Assembly: GCF_000732945.1 (NCBI RefSeq)
Contig: NZ_CP008944.1
Span: 1,789,784-1,853,783 of the forward strand
Length of the DNA stretch: 64,000 bases
Direction of reading: 5' to 3'
Source: Corynebacterium atypicum
GTDB lineage: Bacteria > Actinomycetota > Actinomycetes > Mycobacteriales > Mycobacteriaceae
Position numbers and translations under genes: made by a program. The number at the start of each line of letters is the position of its first letter. Positions within the stretch are counted from its first letter, which is position 1. Below the pieces are notes generated by a model. It made no database searches. It saw only the letters and a list, made by a program, of their open reading frames with translations, and was not told the DNA's origin. Below are positions 49,767 through 59,538 of the stretch, one piece after another.

Positions 49767-50567
49767 ATGCCCCTGCCTGAACCCAACACCACCGCAGCCG
49801 CGCTGATCACCGGCGCTAGCCAGGGCATCGGCAAAGCCATCGCAGAAAAACTGGCGCTCTACGGCCACAACCTCATCCTCGTGGCAAGGCGCCAAGAGGT
49901 ACTCGAAGAGCTGGCCGCCAAGCTCGAGGCAGCCCACGGGATCACAGCCGAGGTTTACGCGTGCGACCTCGCCCAGAAAGACCAGCTCGACCAACTGGTT
50001 CGGCACGTCACAAACCGGGAGATCAGCATCCTGATCAACTCGGCCGGCATTGCCAGCTTCGGACCCTTCATGGACCAGGACTGGGCTTACGAGGTAGCCC
50101 AGTTCAACCTCAACGCCACCGCAGTCTTTAGGCTCACCCGCGCAGTGCTGCCCGGGATGCTCAGCCGCCGTAGCGGTGCGATCTGCAACGTCGGCTCCGC
50201 CGCCGGCAACATCCCCATTCCCAACAACGCCACCTACGTCTTTACCAAGGCGGGGGTCAACGCCTTTACGGAATCGCTCCACTTCGAGCTCAAAAAAACC
50301 GGGGTCCACTGCACGCTCCTGGCCCCCGGCCCGGTACGCGAGGCGGACATCCCGGAATCCGAGAAATCCATCGTGGACAAGGTCGTGCCCGACGTCCTGT
50401 GGACCACCTACGATTCCTGCGCCGCAGAAACGCTAGAAGCTCTCGCCCACAACAAGCGGCGCGTGGTGCCCGGCCCGCTGTCGAAGGCGATGAACGCGAT
50501 CTCGCAAGTGGCCCCCGCCGGGATCCTCTCACCGGTAATGGGCTGGTTCTACGCCAAGATGGGCTAG
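49767..50567 (+). CDS. cmrA: Mycolate-type ketoacyl reductase (SDR)
   Basis: CmrA reduces the beta-keto mycolic acid precursor to the mature hydroxy form. The protein is an SDR of 266 residues: cofactor motif LITGASQGIGKAIAEKLA, LINSAGIASFGPF, catalytic serine in NVGSAAGNIP and YxxxK in YVFTKAGVNAF. In M. tuberculosis the homologue Rv2509 lies next to orn (Rv2511); here orn follows after nrdGD. Assignment rests on family and synteny. The SDR family is broad, so the exact substrate is inferred. Confidence 0.82.
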   Translation: MPLPEPNTTAAALITGASQGIGKAIAEKLALYGHNLILVARRQEVLEELAAKLEAAHGITAEVYACDLAQKDQLDQLVRHVTNREISILINSAGIASFGPFMDQDWAYEVAQFNLNATAVFRLTRAVLPGMLSRRSGAICNVGSAAGNIPIPNNATYVFTKAGVNAFTESLHFELKKTGVHCTLLAPGPVREADIPESEKSIVDKVVPDVLWTTYDSCAAETLEALAHNKRRVVPGPLSKAMNAISQVAPAGILSPVMGWFYAKMG

Positions 50568-50573
50568 CCCAAG

Positions 50574-51329
50574 CTACCCGGCCTGCGCCTCCGGGGCGCC
50601 GGCGCCCACGAAGCGCGCGCCCGGAACATACTCGATCACCTCGCCAGCAGCAATCGACCGAGGGACGTCAATAAGCCGCTGGTTTGAGCTGCCACAAAAC
50701 GGCTTCAACCGGGCCTCGTTGCGTTCCTCCGCGATGAACTGCCCCTCTACCAACACGTCGAGGTTCTTCACCAACTCCCAGCGGTCCCCGCCGATCATCC
50801 GGAGCGTCTCCCACCGGTAGCCGGTATAGGACCAAATCGTCTTCCCCGGAAGCTCCCGGCGCACTCGACGCACCAGCGGCAGGAGGTTCGTGGCGTTGAG
50901 CATCGGCTCGCCGCCGACCAAGGTCAGCCCCGCGATGTTCTTCTTTGCCAGATCCCCCATTATGCGCTCCTCGAGCTCCGGCGTGTACTCCACGCCGTAG
51001 CTCTTCTTCTGCGCCGCCTTGTTGTAGCAGCCCAGGCAATTAAACGCGCAGTAAGAAACGTACAAGGAACAACGCAAGCCCTCGCCGTCCAGCGCCTGGA
51101 ACGGCTTGTAATCGGCGATCCGTAGAACCGGGGCATCCGCCCAGGTCTGCGACCGCTCGTCCATGAACGCAATACGCTCCAGCCTGGCCGCACTCGTATT
51201 GGGGGCCCGCAGGGCGTCGGCAAGCTCGAGGGCACGCACCGTCTCCGCGTTTGAGGACTCGAACCCGTACCCGGGCGCATCCTCCGGAGCCGCCGGCCTG
51301 GTCAATTCCCGCACCGCTGCCTGTGCCAC
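50574..51329 (-). CDS. nrdG: Anaerobic ribonucleotide reductase activating protein
   Basis: NrdG is a radical SAM enzyme that installs the glycyl radical on NrdD. It has 251 residues. The [4Fe-4S] motif is CAFNCLGCYN and the SAM-binding GGEP is in LTLVGGEPMLNATNLL. About 75 residues precede the radical-SAM core, a longer N terminus than E. coli NrdG. It lies 74 bases downstream of nrdD in the same orientation and only six bases from the convergent cmrA stop. Confidence 0.95.
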   Translation of the reverse strand: MAQAAVRELTRPAAPEDAPGYGFESSNAETVRALELADALRAPNTSAARLERIAFMDERSQTWADAPVLRIADYKPFQALDGEGLRCSLYVSYCAFNCLGCYNKAAQKKSYGVEYTPELEERIMGDLAKKNIAGLTLVGGEPMLNATNLLPLVRRVRRELPGKTIWSYTGYRWETLRMIGGDRWELVKNLDVLVEGQFIAEERNEARLKPFCGSSNQRLIDVPRSIAAGEVIEYVPGARFVGAGAPEAQAG

Positions 51330-51403
51330 GATCTACCGCCTCTTCTCTTCACCGCCGAAAAACTTACGTTGTGATACTTACCGCCTACCGCGAGCGCAAC
51401 GTG

Positions 51404-53533
51404 CTACATGTGCTTGACCCGCGAATTGATCTCGTGCTGCTTGCCCTTGACCACGGGGCGCTTCATGGGGGAACCCAAATACCCGCACAGCCGGCGCGTC
51501 ACGCTCGCCTTTGTCTCATCGCGGTTGCCACAACCCGGGCAGACGTAACCCAGCTCGTCGCAGTTGAACTCGCCTTCAAATCCACACACAAAGCAGCTAT
51601 CCACCGGCGAATTGATGCCGAAATAGCCGACGTTGTCAAACGCCTCATCCCAGATCGCCTCGAACGCCTCCGGATTCTGCTGCAAATTTGGCGCCTCGAC
51701 GTAATACATAAATCCGCCGGGGGCGAGGTGCATGTAGGGCGCCTCGAAGTGAATCTTAGAAAACGGGTCAGTGTCCTGATAGCTCGGGAAGTGGAACGAG
51801 TTCTCGTAATACTCCGCGTCGTTGACCTTCTCGATCACCCCGAAGCGATCGCGATCGAGTGCGGCAAAGCGGTCGCACAACGATTCCGACGGCGTGGAAT
51901 ACACCGACAGCTGAGCGTGGAAACGGCCCTGGGCGGCATCGACACGCATGTTGATGTGCTCCATGATGTGCAGGCCCAGCGCGCGCAGCTCCTCGTCCTT
52001 TTGCCAATGCTCCTCGCCGGTCAGCGCCACCATCGCGTTATGAATGCCGATATAGCCCAGCGAGATCGACGCGCGCTTCTCATTCTTACCCGTGTACCAG
52101 TCCCGCACGCAGGTAATACCGGCAGGATCTCCCAGCCCGCCCTGCGTGTACATCACGGGAGCGTTTTCCAGGTCCGCACCAAGTACCACCTGCTCGCGCA
52201 CCTCCAGCGCGCGCAAGGCCAGCTCGATCGCCTCGTCCAGCGAGTCGAAGAAGACATCGCTGTCGCCTTCCGCCTGGATCGCTAGCCGCGGTAGGTTCAA
52301 CGAGACCACGCCCAAATTGTTGCGGCCGACCACCCGCGGAGTGCCGGTCTCGTCCTCCCAGTAGTGCAGGAAGGACCGGCAGCCCATCGGGGTGACCATG
52401 AGGCCGTTTTTCTCCTCGCGAATCCGCGGAACCGACAACAGGTCCGGGTAGATCCGCTTGGTAGAACACCGCATGGCCGCCAGCTTGATGTCATAATTCG
52501 GGTCGCCCGGAGCGAGATTGACACCCTCGTCCGCGAAGAACAAGAGCTTGGGAAATATCGCCGTCTCCCCGCTCATGCCCGCCTCGCGCACGGCCAGGAT
52601 CGACTTCTGGATCTCACGGGCGCACCAGCTGGTACCCATCCCGAACGAGATAGACGTAAACGGCGTCTGCGCGGCCGAGGTGGTCAGTGTGTTGACCTGG
52701 TACTCGAAGGCCTGCATGGCGTCGAAAATGTCCTTCGCCGCCTTCTTGCGCGCCAGCCGCTCGATCTCCTCGGCATCCTCGACTACCTCGGCGTAGAGCT
52801 GGCGGGCCTTCTCCAGGGTCATCTCCGCGTAGGGCTCGAGCAGCCGGTCGATCTCATGGATCGAGATGCCGCCGTACTGCTCGCCGGAGATCGCACCCAA
52901 AAGCTGCACCGTCACCGTCGCCGCCACCGCGATGGAGTGGGGGCTCTCGATCTTGGCCGTGCCGAGGGTAAAGCCATGCTCGAGGAGGTAGCCGAAATCA
53001 GGCAGCGAGCAGTTCGGCAGCGCCCCAAACGGCGAACGATCCAGATCGTGGAGGTGGATCAGGCCCTTGACATGGGCGCGCGCTATCTCCTCCGGGTAGA
53101 TCTGCAGGCCTTCGGCCTTGCTCACCGCGCCGGCGAGAATCTCGCGCTGCGTGGTAAAGGTGCGCGCATCTTTGTTACCGTTTTCCGCCATGACGGCCTG
53201 GTCCTTGTTGACCACCCGCATGATCGCGTGGTTGACGTCGGTGGAGTTAGCGATGAGCTCTTCTTTACGCGATTCGAAGCGGCGGAAGGCTTGCAGTACC
53301 TCCGGGCTATCGCCGAGCTCCTCGCGGAAGATGCGCGCGATCTCGCTGGTACGCACGGGCTGTTCGGGTGCGCCGGCGACCCGGGATGTGACGGCAGCGA
53401 CGATCTCCTCGGGATCGCGCTGCGGGCGTGCACCGAAGACCCGCTCGGCAGACCGCAAGAGGTTCAGGATTTTTCCGGGGCGAAACGCCTCTTGCTGGCC
53501 GTCCTTCTTCACGATCTTCAGATCTGGCATCAC
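51404..53533 (-). CDS. nrdD: Anaerobic ribonucleoside-triphosphate reductase (class III)
   Basis: NrdD makes deoxynucleotides without oxygen, using formate as reductant. It has 709 residues. An N-terminal ATP-cone regulates activity (IVKKDGQQEAFRPGKIL). The C-terminal zinc site has CFVCGFEGEFNC and CPGCGN, and the glycyl-radical glycine is in RRLCGYLGSP. The start is GTG 53533 or the next codon ATG 53530; GGAAGG lies upstream. It shows the organism can replicate anaerobically. The 390 bases upstream hold repeats that may be operators. Confidence 0.96.
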   Translation of the reverse strand: MMPDLKIVKKDGQQEAFRPGKILNLLRSAERVFGARPQRDPEEIVAAVTSRVAGAPEQPVRTSEIARIFREELGDSPEVLQAFRRFESRKEELIANSTDVNHAIMRVVNKDQAVMAENGNKDARTFTTQREILAGAVSKAEGLQIYPEEIARAHVKGLIHLHDLDRSPFGALPNCSLPDFGYLLEHGFTLGTAKIESPHSIAVAATVTVQLLGAISGEQYGGISIHEIDRLLEPYAEMTLEKARQLYAEVVEDAEEIERLARKKAAKDIFDAMQAFEYQVNTLTTSAAQTPFTSISFGMGTSWCAREIQKSILAVREAGMSGETAIFPKLLFFADEGVNLAPGDPNYDIKLAAMRCSTKRIYPDLLSVPRIREEKNGLMVTPMGCRSFLHYWEDETGTPRVVGRNNLGVVSLNLPRLAIQAEGDSDVFFDSLDEAIELALRALEVREQVVLGADLENAPVMYTQGGLGDPAGITCVRDWYTGKNEKRASISLGYIGIHNAMVALTGEEHWQKDEELRALGLHIMEHINMRVDAAQGRFHAQLSVYSTPSESLCDRFAALDRDRFGVIEKVNDAEYYENSFHFPSYQDTDPFSKIHFEAPYMHLAPGGFMYYVEAPNLQQNPEAFEAIWDEAFDNVGYFGINSPVDSCFVCGFEGEFNCDELGYVCPGCGNRDETKASVTRRLCGYLGSPMKRPVVKGKQHEINSRVKHM

Positions 53534-53922
53534 GTGACTAAGCCCTTCCTTTCCTCTTGCGCGGCGGCGCCTGTAAGTTCGCCTCCGCCCCTAGGCTGAA
53601 GACGCCGGGGGCAAGGTGGCTGGGTGAGGCGCGGTGGCGTCGGCTCATCGCTGCGGTGTAATCGGTGTAATTACAGCTTTGTAACGCCGCCGTACGTGAA
53701 TAATGCTAAGCCGCCGGCGGCTCCGACGCACACGTTGACAGGGCATCCCTATCAGTGTTTTCAACTAGTGGGGACGGGCTCGAGGTTTAGCGGAGTAAAT
53801 CCAAGAGGCACCACAACATCTAGTACCCCCCTTTTAGGGTCCACCACCATAACTAGCGATCCGGCAGGCCGACGGGCTCGGATCCAGCGAGCGGGCGCCG
53901 GGCATGTTCTATGGTGAGTGCC
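53534..53922. promoter_or_regulatory. Divergent nrdD / orn control region with direct and inverted repeats
   Basis: This stretch has no gene. CGGTGTAAT occurs twice in tandem without a gap (53654-53662, 53663-53671). It runs into the perfect palindrome TGTAATTACA (53666-53675) and the inverted repeat TTACA-GCTT-TGTAA (53671-53684). A 14-bp palindrome AGCCGCCGGCGGCT lies at 53708-53721. The cluster is 120-190 bases upstream of nrdD and would suit an oxygen- or redox-responsive control site. No riboswitch core was recognised. Confidence 0.45.
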
Positions 53923-54576
53923 ATGAGTGAAGTGCCCGCAAAAGACAACCGGCTCGTCTGGATCGACCTGGAGATGACCGGGCTAGACATCCATCGCCAC
54001 ACCATCGTAGAAATCGCCGCCCTGGTCACCGACGCCGATCTCAACATCCTCGGCCCCGGCGTGGACCTCGTAGTGCACGCCAGCGAGGACGACCTCGCCC
54101 AGATGGACAAGTTCGTGGCGAACATGCATCAAGAAAACGGGCTGACCGAAGAGATCCGCGCCTCCCAGGTCACCCTGGCCGAGGCGGAGCAGGCCGTCAT
54201 CGAGCTGATCAACAGCTACTGCGATCCCGCCCACCCCGCCCCGTTGGCTGGAAACTCGATCGCCACCGACCGCAGCTTCATCCGCGAGCAGATGCCGCAG
54301 CTGGACGCAGCGCTCCACTACCGCATGGTCGACGTCTCTTCCATCAAGGAACTCGCCCGGCGCTGGTATCCGCGGATATACCAGCACCAGCCGGAAAAGG
54401 GCCTTGCCCACCGAGCCCTTGCCGATATCATCGAGTCGATCCGCGAGCTCGACTACTACCGACGCACCGTGTTCGTCGCCCAGCCCGGGCCAAGCTCCGA
54501 GGAAGCCACGCAGCGCCAGACCGAGGCGACCGAACAGTTCGCAGATCTCTTGCGCCGGCCCGAAAACGACGACTAA
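53923..54576 (+). CDS. orn: Oligoribonuclease
   Basis: Orn degrades two- to five-base RNA fragments, the last step of RNA turnover. It has 217 residues. The DEDDh exonuclease motifs are [38 protein letters not shown] and HRALADI. ATG 53923 or the in-frame ATG 53911 may be the start; neither has a strong SD. It is divergent from nrdD across a long intergenic region. Confidence 0.96.
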   Translation: MSEVPAKDNRLVWIDLEMTGLDIHRHTIVEIAALVTDADLNILGPGVDLVVHASEDDLAQMDKFVANMHQENGLTEEIRASQVTLAEAEQAVIELINSYCDPAHPAPLAGNSIATDRSFIREQMPQLDAALHYRMVDVSSIKELARRWYPRIYQHQPEKGLAHRALADIIESIRELDYYRRTVFVAQPGPSSEEATQRQTEATEQFADLLRRPENDD

Positions 54577-54650
54577 CACGCCGGCTGGCCCGGCATTTGT
54601 GTCAAGACGGGACGCTAGGCTATCGTGGTCTTCGCTGCCCAAGCGGCAAT

Positions 54651-54724
54651 GGTGGATGTAGTTCAGTTGGTAGAGCACCAGGTTGTGATCCTGGGTGTCG
54701 CGGGTTCGAGCCCCGTCATCCACC
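54651..54724 (+). tRNA. tRNA-His (anticodon GTG)
   Basis: The acceptor stem is GTGGATG/CATCCAC with an extra encoded G at -1 (54651) opposite discriminator C, the tRNA-His hallmark. The anticodon loop is TTGTGAT with GTG, and the T-arm contains GGGTTCGAGCCCC. CCA is not encoded. A strong terminator follows ten bases later. Confidence 0.96.
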
Positions 54725-54733
54725 CCGACAGAA

Positions 54734-54778
54734 AAACCCTCTGGGAAAAGCGCGATCGAGCGCTTTCCCAGAGGGTTT
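54734..54778 (+). terminator. Intrinsic terminator of tRNA-His
   Basis: The sequence folds into a long hairpin (AAACCCTCTGGG...CCCAGAGGGTTT extended by GCGC/GCGC with one bulged A) followed by T-rich TTTCTTCTT. It lies directly after tRNA-His and can also end the convergent L,D-transpeptidase transcript. Confidence 0.88.
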
Positions 54779-54816
54779 CTTCTTGCCCAAGCCTGTAAGG
54801 CCACCGAGCGGGCGGC

Positions 54817-54868
54817 CATGAATGGGCCTGGCCGCGGTGGCCCATAAATAGGCCCGACCGCAGTGGCT
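54817..54868. repeat. Tandem imperfect 26-bp direct repeat
   Basis: Two adjacent 26-base units (54817-54842 and 54843-54868) differ at six positions, all transitions. They lie between the tRNA-His terminator and the L,D-transpeptidase stop. Their function is unknown; similar units elsewhere in the genome would make them a family repeat. Confidence 0.6.
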
Positions 54869-54880
54869 TCGGGCCGGCTG

Positions 54881-56050
54881 CTACTGGTCGGCGTTGCCCG
54901 CTTTCCAGGTGTCCCACGGGATATTCCAGTCACCGAGGCCGTCGTAGCCAGACAGCGTCTCCCCCGACGTATTGCGCACCTCGACGATGTCGCCGCGCTT
55001 GACCGTGTTCTGGAACCACTGCGCGGCCTCCGTCGTCACGTTGACGCAGCCGTGCGAGGTGTTCTGCGAGCCTTGCGCCCACACGGACCACGGCGCGGCG
55101 TGCACATAAATCCCGGAGTAAGACATCTGCGTGGCAAACTGCACCGTCGTTCGGTACCCGCCCGCCTCGTGCGAGAGCCCGAAGGTCTCCGAATCCATCA
55201 CGAGCGAGGGGTGGGCGTCGCCGATCATGTAGTAGCCGTTCGGCGTGGGGTACTGGCCGTCGCGCCCCAGCGAGACGGGGATCGTGCGCAGCGCCTCACC
55301 GTTCTTGTACACGGTCATCTGCTTGGTCGAGTCGTCGACGATGGTCTTTACCTCGTCGCCGATGGTAAAGCTCGTGGACACGTCCGAGTCCCCGTAGAGC
55401 CCCTCGCCCAGCTTTACCCCGTATAACGCACCCTTGACCTTGACCTTGGTGCCAGGCTGCCAGAAGTTCTCTGGCCGCCAGCGCACCTCGACGTCGCTCA
55501 GCCAGAAAAACGCGCCCTCGACCTTGGGCTCCGTGGTAATGGTCAAGGCCTCTTCGGCGGCCTTGCGATCACTAATCGGCGTGGAAAAGCGCACTGCCAC
55601 GGTCTGACCCACGCCCACGGTCGCGCCGTCGATAGGCGAAAGCCACGCCTCGGCCGTCGCGGCGGGCGAGATTGTTTGGAACTGCACCGTGGTCTTGTTG
55701 CCGTTCTTCTCTTCGGCCTTGACGGTGTAGGTGCGGTGGTAACCCAGCACCTCGTCGCTGGTCCACGTCTTGGCATCGCTGGACAGCTTCGCCTTGACCT
55801 CGTAGCTGGACTCATTGGTCATGGTCACTTTAGCCAGGCCGTCCCCCTCGGTGGTCACGGTCACCGGTTCGGTGGGATTAACCTCGGTGGCGTCATCCTT
55901 GACCGAGACCACCGGTTTGGCGGTTTCCGCAACCTCCTGGGCATGCGCCGCCGAATCACTATCCGTCCCGCCGATCGTGCATGCCGTGGCAAGTAGGCCG
56001 ACGGCAGCGACGACTGCCCCGAACAGCATCCGCGCCCGGTGAGTTTTCAT
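54881..56050 (-). CDS. L,D-transpeptidase lipoprotein (LdtMt2-like)
   Basis: The enzyme cross-links peptidoglycan by 3-3 bonds. It has 389 residues from ATG 56050. The N-terminal signal ends with the lipobox LLATAC. Two Ig-like domains follow (residues ~45-140 and ~140-250), then the YkuD catalytic domain with IYVHAAPWS and SHGCVNV, where Cys is the nucleophile. The frame is open 12 codons upstream, but the signal peptide and an AGGA favour 56050. It lies convergent to tRNA-His. Confidence 0.94.
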   Translation of the reverse strand: MKTHRARMLFGAVVAAVGLLATACTIGGTDSDSAAHAQEVAETAKPVVSVKDDATEVNPTEPVTVTTEGDGLAKVTMTNESSYEVKAKLSSDAKTWTSDEVLGYHRTYTVKAEEKNGNKTTVQFQTISPAATAEAWLSPIDGATVGVGQTVAVRFSTPISDRKAAEEALTITTEPKVEGAFFWLSDVEVRWRPENFWQPGTKVKVKGALYGVKLGEGLYGDSDVSTSFTIGDEVKTIVDDSTKQMTVYKNGEALRTIPVSLGRDGQYPTPNGYYMIGDAHPSLVMDSETFGLSHEAGGYRTTVQFATQMSYSGIYVHAAPWSVWAQGSQNTSHGCVNVTTEAAQWFQNTVKRGDIVEVRNTSGETLSGYDGLGDWNIPWDTWKAGNADQ

Positions 56051-56336
56051 GCGCTGACCAATCCTAAAAATCCGTATTCCCCGCAAGTACCTGCGGCCAC
56101 CTTACTATCGGTTCGTTGAAAATCGGCATCTTGTTAGCGCTGCGCAAATACCGTAATCAAAAGGTTATAGTGCCGGCGAAGCATCACGCTTGAGGCTCCG
56201 CTACCGCCGCCAAACAGCCACCTGGCCTGGCAATTTTGCAAGTCCGGTCAGCGGTGTTAAAGTTATGCCTCGTTGCAAGGCAAGGCGCCAAGCACAGCTA
56301 GCAATACAGCAAGCTATAGCGCAGGCAAGCAACTGA

Positions 56337-56409
<73 letters not shown>

Positions 56410-56763
56410 CTCACTACCCCCGCCCGGGTCACCCTCAGGCGGGGGCATTTTCATACCCCGGGGTTTTCGGCATGCCCCGGCCCTGACCCGCCGCGCACCC
56501 CACCGTAGCTGACGCCCAGGGCCCGGCGCCTCAACGACCTTCCGGCAAGCCCTGCCTTCCCAGCACAACTCCAGCGCCCCTGGCACGCTTGGGGGTGAAC
56601 CACTGGCGGCGGCGGGAACCGCCGGGGTCACATAAGCAGCCAACCGTTAGAAGGGTCTCCACCTGGCCTTTCCCGGTTCATACGGACGCTGGCCCTTAAG
56701 ATACCTGCGCCCCGGGTTTCCCCCAACCGCAGCTTGCCGGGGTCACCGGAAAAAGGGCCCCCT
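56410..56763. other. Intergenic stretch between tRNA-Lys and the LacI gene
   Basis: About 350 GC-rich bases contain the tRNA-Lys terminator and no convincing gene. A 90-codon frame on the minus strand overlaps the tRNA and is a shadow. No repeat of the tRNA 3' end was seen within the window. Confidence 0.5.
56417..56445 (+). terminator. Intrinsic terminator of tRNA-Lys
   Basis: A perfect 8-bp GC stem (CCCCCGCC/GGCGGGGG) with a 13-base loop is followed by CATTTTCAT. It begins eight bases after the tRNA. Confidence 0.8.
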
Positions 56764-56777
56764 TATACTCCCGAATT
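56764..56777 (+). promoter_or_regulatory. -10 element for a leaderless LacI-family mRNA
   Basis: TATACT at 56764-56769 is a near-consensus -10, and only eight bases separate it from the ATG at 56778. Transcription would begin at or next to the start codon, and no SD is present. This supports the ATG at 56778 as the real start. Confidence 0.6.
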
Positions 56778-57875
56778 ATGACCCGTCAGCAGCACCCCGA
56801 GCCCCAGGCGAAGCACAACGTCACCATTTACGACGTCGCGGCAGCAGCCGGGGTGTCTAGCGCCACCGTCTCCCGGGCGCTCAACCGTCCAGAGCGAGTG
56901 AGCTTTGCTACCGCAGAGAAGGTGCGCGCTGCTGCCATCCAGGTGGGCTACCGCAGCACCTTGGCCACCCGCCAGGAGCTGCCCGGGCAACGCACCGGCA
57001 ACCTGGGCGTGATCGTGGCCGACATCGCCAACCCGTTTTTCGCCGAGATTGTCCGCGGCGCCGAGCACGCCGCCCGCGTAGCGGACTTCCAGGTGCTCGT
57101 GGCTAACATCGACGAGGTCAAAGGCCGTACGCGCACCGCCGCCGAGGCGATCATCCCGCACGTCGACGCGCTACTGCTGGCGTCGGCACGGCTGAGCAAC
57201 GCGGACATCACCAAACTGGCCCGGCGCATCCCCACCGTCTCGCTCAACCGCCCGGTACCCGGGGTGCCGAGCGTGCTGGTGGATAACTACGAAGGCGCGA
57301 TTAAGGCCGTCATTCACCTCTCCGACCTTGATGTGCGCACTATCACCTATATCGGCGGCCCGCACGGGGCGTGGGCGGATTCGACGCGCCTGCGCGGGAT
57401 TCTCGACGCCGTGGGGCGCACCGACGGCGGCGAGGAGGTCGACACCTTCACCCGCTCCTCCCAGTTGGCCAGCGAAGTGCGCCACAAGCTGGCCCGGATC
57501 TCCGCGCACCAGCTGCGCGCGGAGGCCCCGACGATCCTGGGTGGGCGCCGGGCCTTCGCCCGCTGGCGGCGCGACCCCACCGACGCCGTGTTATGCTACA
57601 ACGACCTTGTTGCGCTGGGCTTTATGCAGCAGGCCCGGTTCGAGGGCTGGAAGGTGCCTGACGACGTCGCGGTGATTGGCTTCGACAACACGGAGCTGAC
57701 CGCGCTGTCCCAGCCCAGCCTGACCACGGTGGCCGGCCCCTTGCGCTCCGTCGGCCGGGTGGCCGCGGCCAACGCGATGGCGCTGGTGATGGGAAAGCGC
57801 GGGCCGTTAAGCCGACCCCGGGTGCTGCCCACCCGGCTCATCGAACGCGAGTCGACGGGCCGCCCACGGCGTTAG
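56778..57875 (+). CDS. LacI-family transcriptional regulator
   Basis: The regulator has 365 residues. The helix-turn-helix and hinge are at residues ~15-65 ([20 protein letters not shown]). A periplasmic-binding-protein-like effector domain follows: [20 protein letters not shown], and near the end [20 protein letters not shown]. It sits beside hexuronate genes and probably responds to a hexuronate or gluconate-type effector. It converges with the GntP permease and their ends overlap by four bases. Confidence 0.93.
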   Translation: MTRQQHPEPQAKHNVTIYDVAAAAGVSSATVSRALNRPERVSFATAEKVRAAAIQVGYRSTLATRQELPGQRTGNLGVIVADIANPFFAEIVRGAEHAARVADFQVLVANIDEVKGRTRTAAEAIIPHVDALLLASARLSNADITKLARRIPTVSLNRPVPGVPSVLVDNYEGAIKAVIHLSDLDVRTITYIGGPHGAWADSTRLRGILDAVGRTDGGEEVDTFTRSSQLASEVRHKLARISAHQLRAEAPTILGGRRAFARWRRDPTDAVLCYNDLVALGFMQQARFEGWKVPDDVAVIGFDNTELTALSQPSLTTVAGPLRSVGRVAAANAMALVMGKRGPLSRPRVLPTRLIERESTGRPRR

Positions 57876-59227
57876 CCGACGACGACGCTGAGCCCCATTA
57901 CAACGGCCAGGCCCACCAGCGAGTTGCACAGCTGCAGCAGGCCCCAGGTCTTTAGCGTGTCCTTGACCGAGAGGTCGAAGTACCCCTTGAACAGCCAGAA
58001 GCTGGCGTCGTTGACGTGGGTGAGCGTGTTGGAGCCGGCGGCGGTGGCGATGACCAAGAGCGCCGGGTTGACGCCCATGAGAGCCCCGGTTGCCGGGTCC
58101 ATGAGGGCCGCGGCGATGATGCCGGCGGCCGTCATCGCAGATACCACGCCCTGGCCGGTGGCCAGCCGGATAAGCACCGTGATCAGCCAGGCCATGATGT
58201 ACGGGCTCACGGAGGTCGCCGTCATCAGCCCGCCGATGTAATCGCCGATGCCGGTATCGATGATCATCTCCTTGAGCGCGCCACCGGCGCCGATGATGAG
58301 CACCACCATGGCGATGCCCTTGACCGCGCCCTCGAAGCTGTCCATACCCCAGGCCAGGCCGCGGCCGGGCTTGATGGCAAAGAAGTAGAAGGCGGCCAGA
58401 AGCGCGATGGACAGCGCCATGATCGGCGAGCCCAGGAAGTTCACCACGCTGTGGGCGGCGGTGCCCTCGACGAGCCAGATGTTGGCGATCGTGGTGGCGA
58501 TCATGATGATTGCGGGAATCAGCGGCACGAAGAGCGAGACGCCGAAGCTGGGGCGTTCCTCGACCGGCACCGGCTCCTCGGCGCGCAGCAGCTTCGGCAC
58601 CGGGTAGTTAAGGTTTCCGAGGAAGCGCGGCAGCACCCAGCCGGTGATGATGACGGTGGGAATCGCCACGATAATGCCGTAGATGTAGACCATGCCGATG
58701 TCTGCGTTGTAGGCATCGACCAGGGCCACCGGCCCGGGCTGCGGAGGGAACAGTGAGTGCGCGGTGGTGGTCGCGGCGACCGCGGGGATCGCGATCTTCA
58801 TGAACGGCACCTTGGCCTCCACAGCCACCGCGATGATCAGCGGGGCCATGATGATGAAAGCAACTTCGTAGAACATCGCGAGCCCAAACACCGTGCCGGC
58901 GATAACCATGGCAATCTTGACTTTGGCCACGCCGAAACGCTCGATGAGGGTATCTGCGATTCGGCTGGCGGCCCCCGAGTCCACCATGAGCTTTCCGATG
59001 ACCGCGCCGAAGACGACGATGATCGCGAGCGAGCCGAGGGTGGAGCCGAACCCCGTCTGGACGGTTTCGAGCAGCTCTTTGAGCGGGAACCCTTCGAGGA
59101 TGCCGATCAAGAGGGTAGCGAGCAGCAACGCGATCATCGCGTTGACTTTCCATTTGATGTTGAGCAGCAGCATCAACCCGATGCCGAGCGCAACCCACAC
59201 GATGTGCAGGAACCCTAAATCTTCCAC
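57872..59227 (-). CDS. gntP: GntP-family gluconate/hexuronate permease
   Basis: This integral membrane symporter has 451 residues and about 12-14 helices. GntP-family landmarks are [40 protein letters not shown] and [19 protein letters not shown]. The GTG at 59227 is preceded by AGGAGGAAGT, a strong SD, and replaces an upstream in-frame start with no SD. In E. coli one GntP paralogue carries fructuronate, the UxaC product, so uptake of gluconate or fructuronate are both plausible. It is divergent from uxaC. Confidence 0.9.
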   Translation of the reverse strand: MEDLGFLHIVWVALGIGLMLLLNIKWKVNAMIALLLATLLIGILEGFPLKELLETVQTGFGSTLGSLAIIVVFGAVIGKLMVDSGAASRIADTLIERFGVAKVKIAMVIAGTVFGLAMFYEVAFIIMAPLIIAVAVEAKVPFMKIAIPAVAATTTAHSLFPPQPGPVALVDAYNADIGMVYIYGIIVAIPTVIITGWVLPRFLGNLNYPVPKLLRAEEPVPVEERPSFGVSLFVPLIPAIIMIATTIANIWLVEGTAAHSVVNFLGSPIMALSIALLAAFYFFAIKPGRGLAWGMDSFEGAVKGIAMVVLIIGAGGALKEMIIDTGIGDYIGGLMTATSVSPYIMAWLITVLIRLATGQGVVSAMTAAGIIAAALMDPATGALMGVNPALLVIATAAGSNTLTHVNDASFWLFKGYFDLSVKDTLKTWGLLQLCNSLVGLAVVMGLSVVVG

Positions 59228-59538
59228 ACTTCCTCCTGGAGGTTTGCTGGGCTTAGAAGCTGGGGCGGCGAGTGCGAGAAGCAACGTGATACCCCTATTT
59301 GGGGTAATGTTTCGCGCCGAATACAACAAGAATATCCTTCATTTACCCCAAAGAAAAACCACGGAAAATCTGGCAACTTTTTGACGCCCGGTTAAAACGC
59401 CTGAATAATGTTTGCCCTAACGCACACCACGGGCGGGGTCGGTGAAACGATTGCCCCTACGCTGTGTACGCGCGCGGAATTAGGAAACTTCTGGCAACCA
59501 CTGGCAGCTCAACCGCGAGGGCGGCCACAATCGGTTGC
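59228..59538. promoter_or_regulatory. Divergent gntP / uxaC control region with repeated TACCCC elements
   Basis: No gene is present. TACCCC-TATTT-GGGGTA is an inverted repeat at 59290-59306. Its right arm, extended as TTTGGGGTAATG, recurs in reverse complement with one extra T at 59340-59352. Three copies of the TACCCC element within 60 bases and close to the gntP start suggest a regulator site, perhaps for the LacI protein, although LacI operators usually have a central CG. The uxaC ATG follows a CACAAT hexamer by seven bases with no SD, so its mRNA may be leaderless. Confidence 0.5.

Noticed and set aside
53534..53700. A possible cobalamin riboswitch upstream of nrdD
   Set aside because: None of the conserved core blocks of the B12 element could be found on the nrdD strand.
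53758..53826. Two sequences resembling NrdR boxes (around CAACTAGTGG and ACAACATCTAGTAC)
   Set aside because: Each matches only about two thirds of the NrdR consensus, and their separation is larger than the usual box spacing; chance cannot be excluded.
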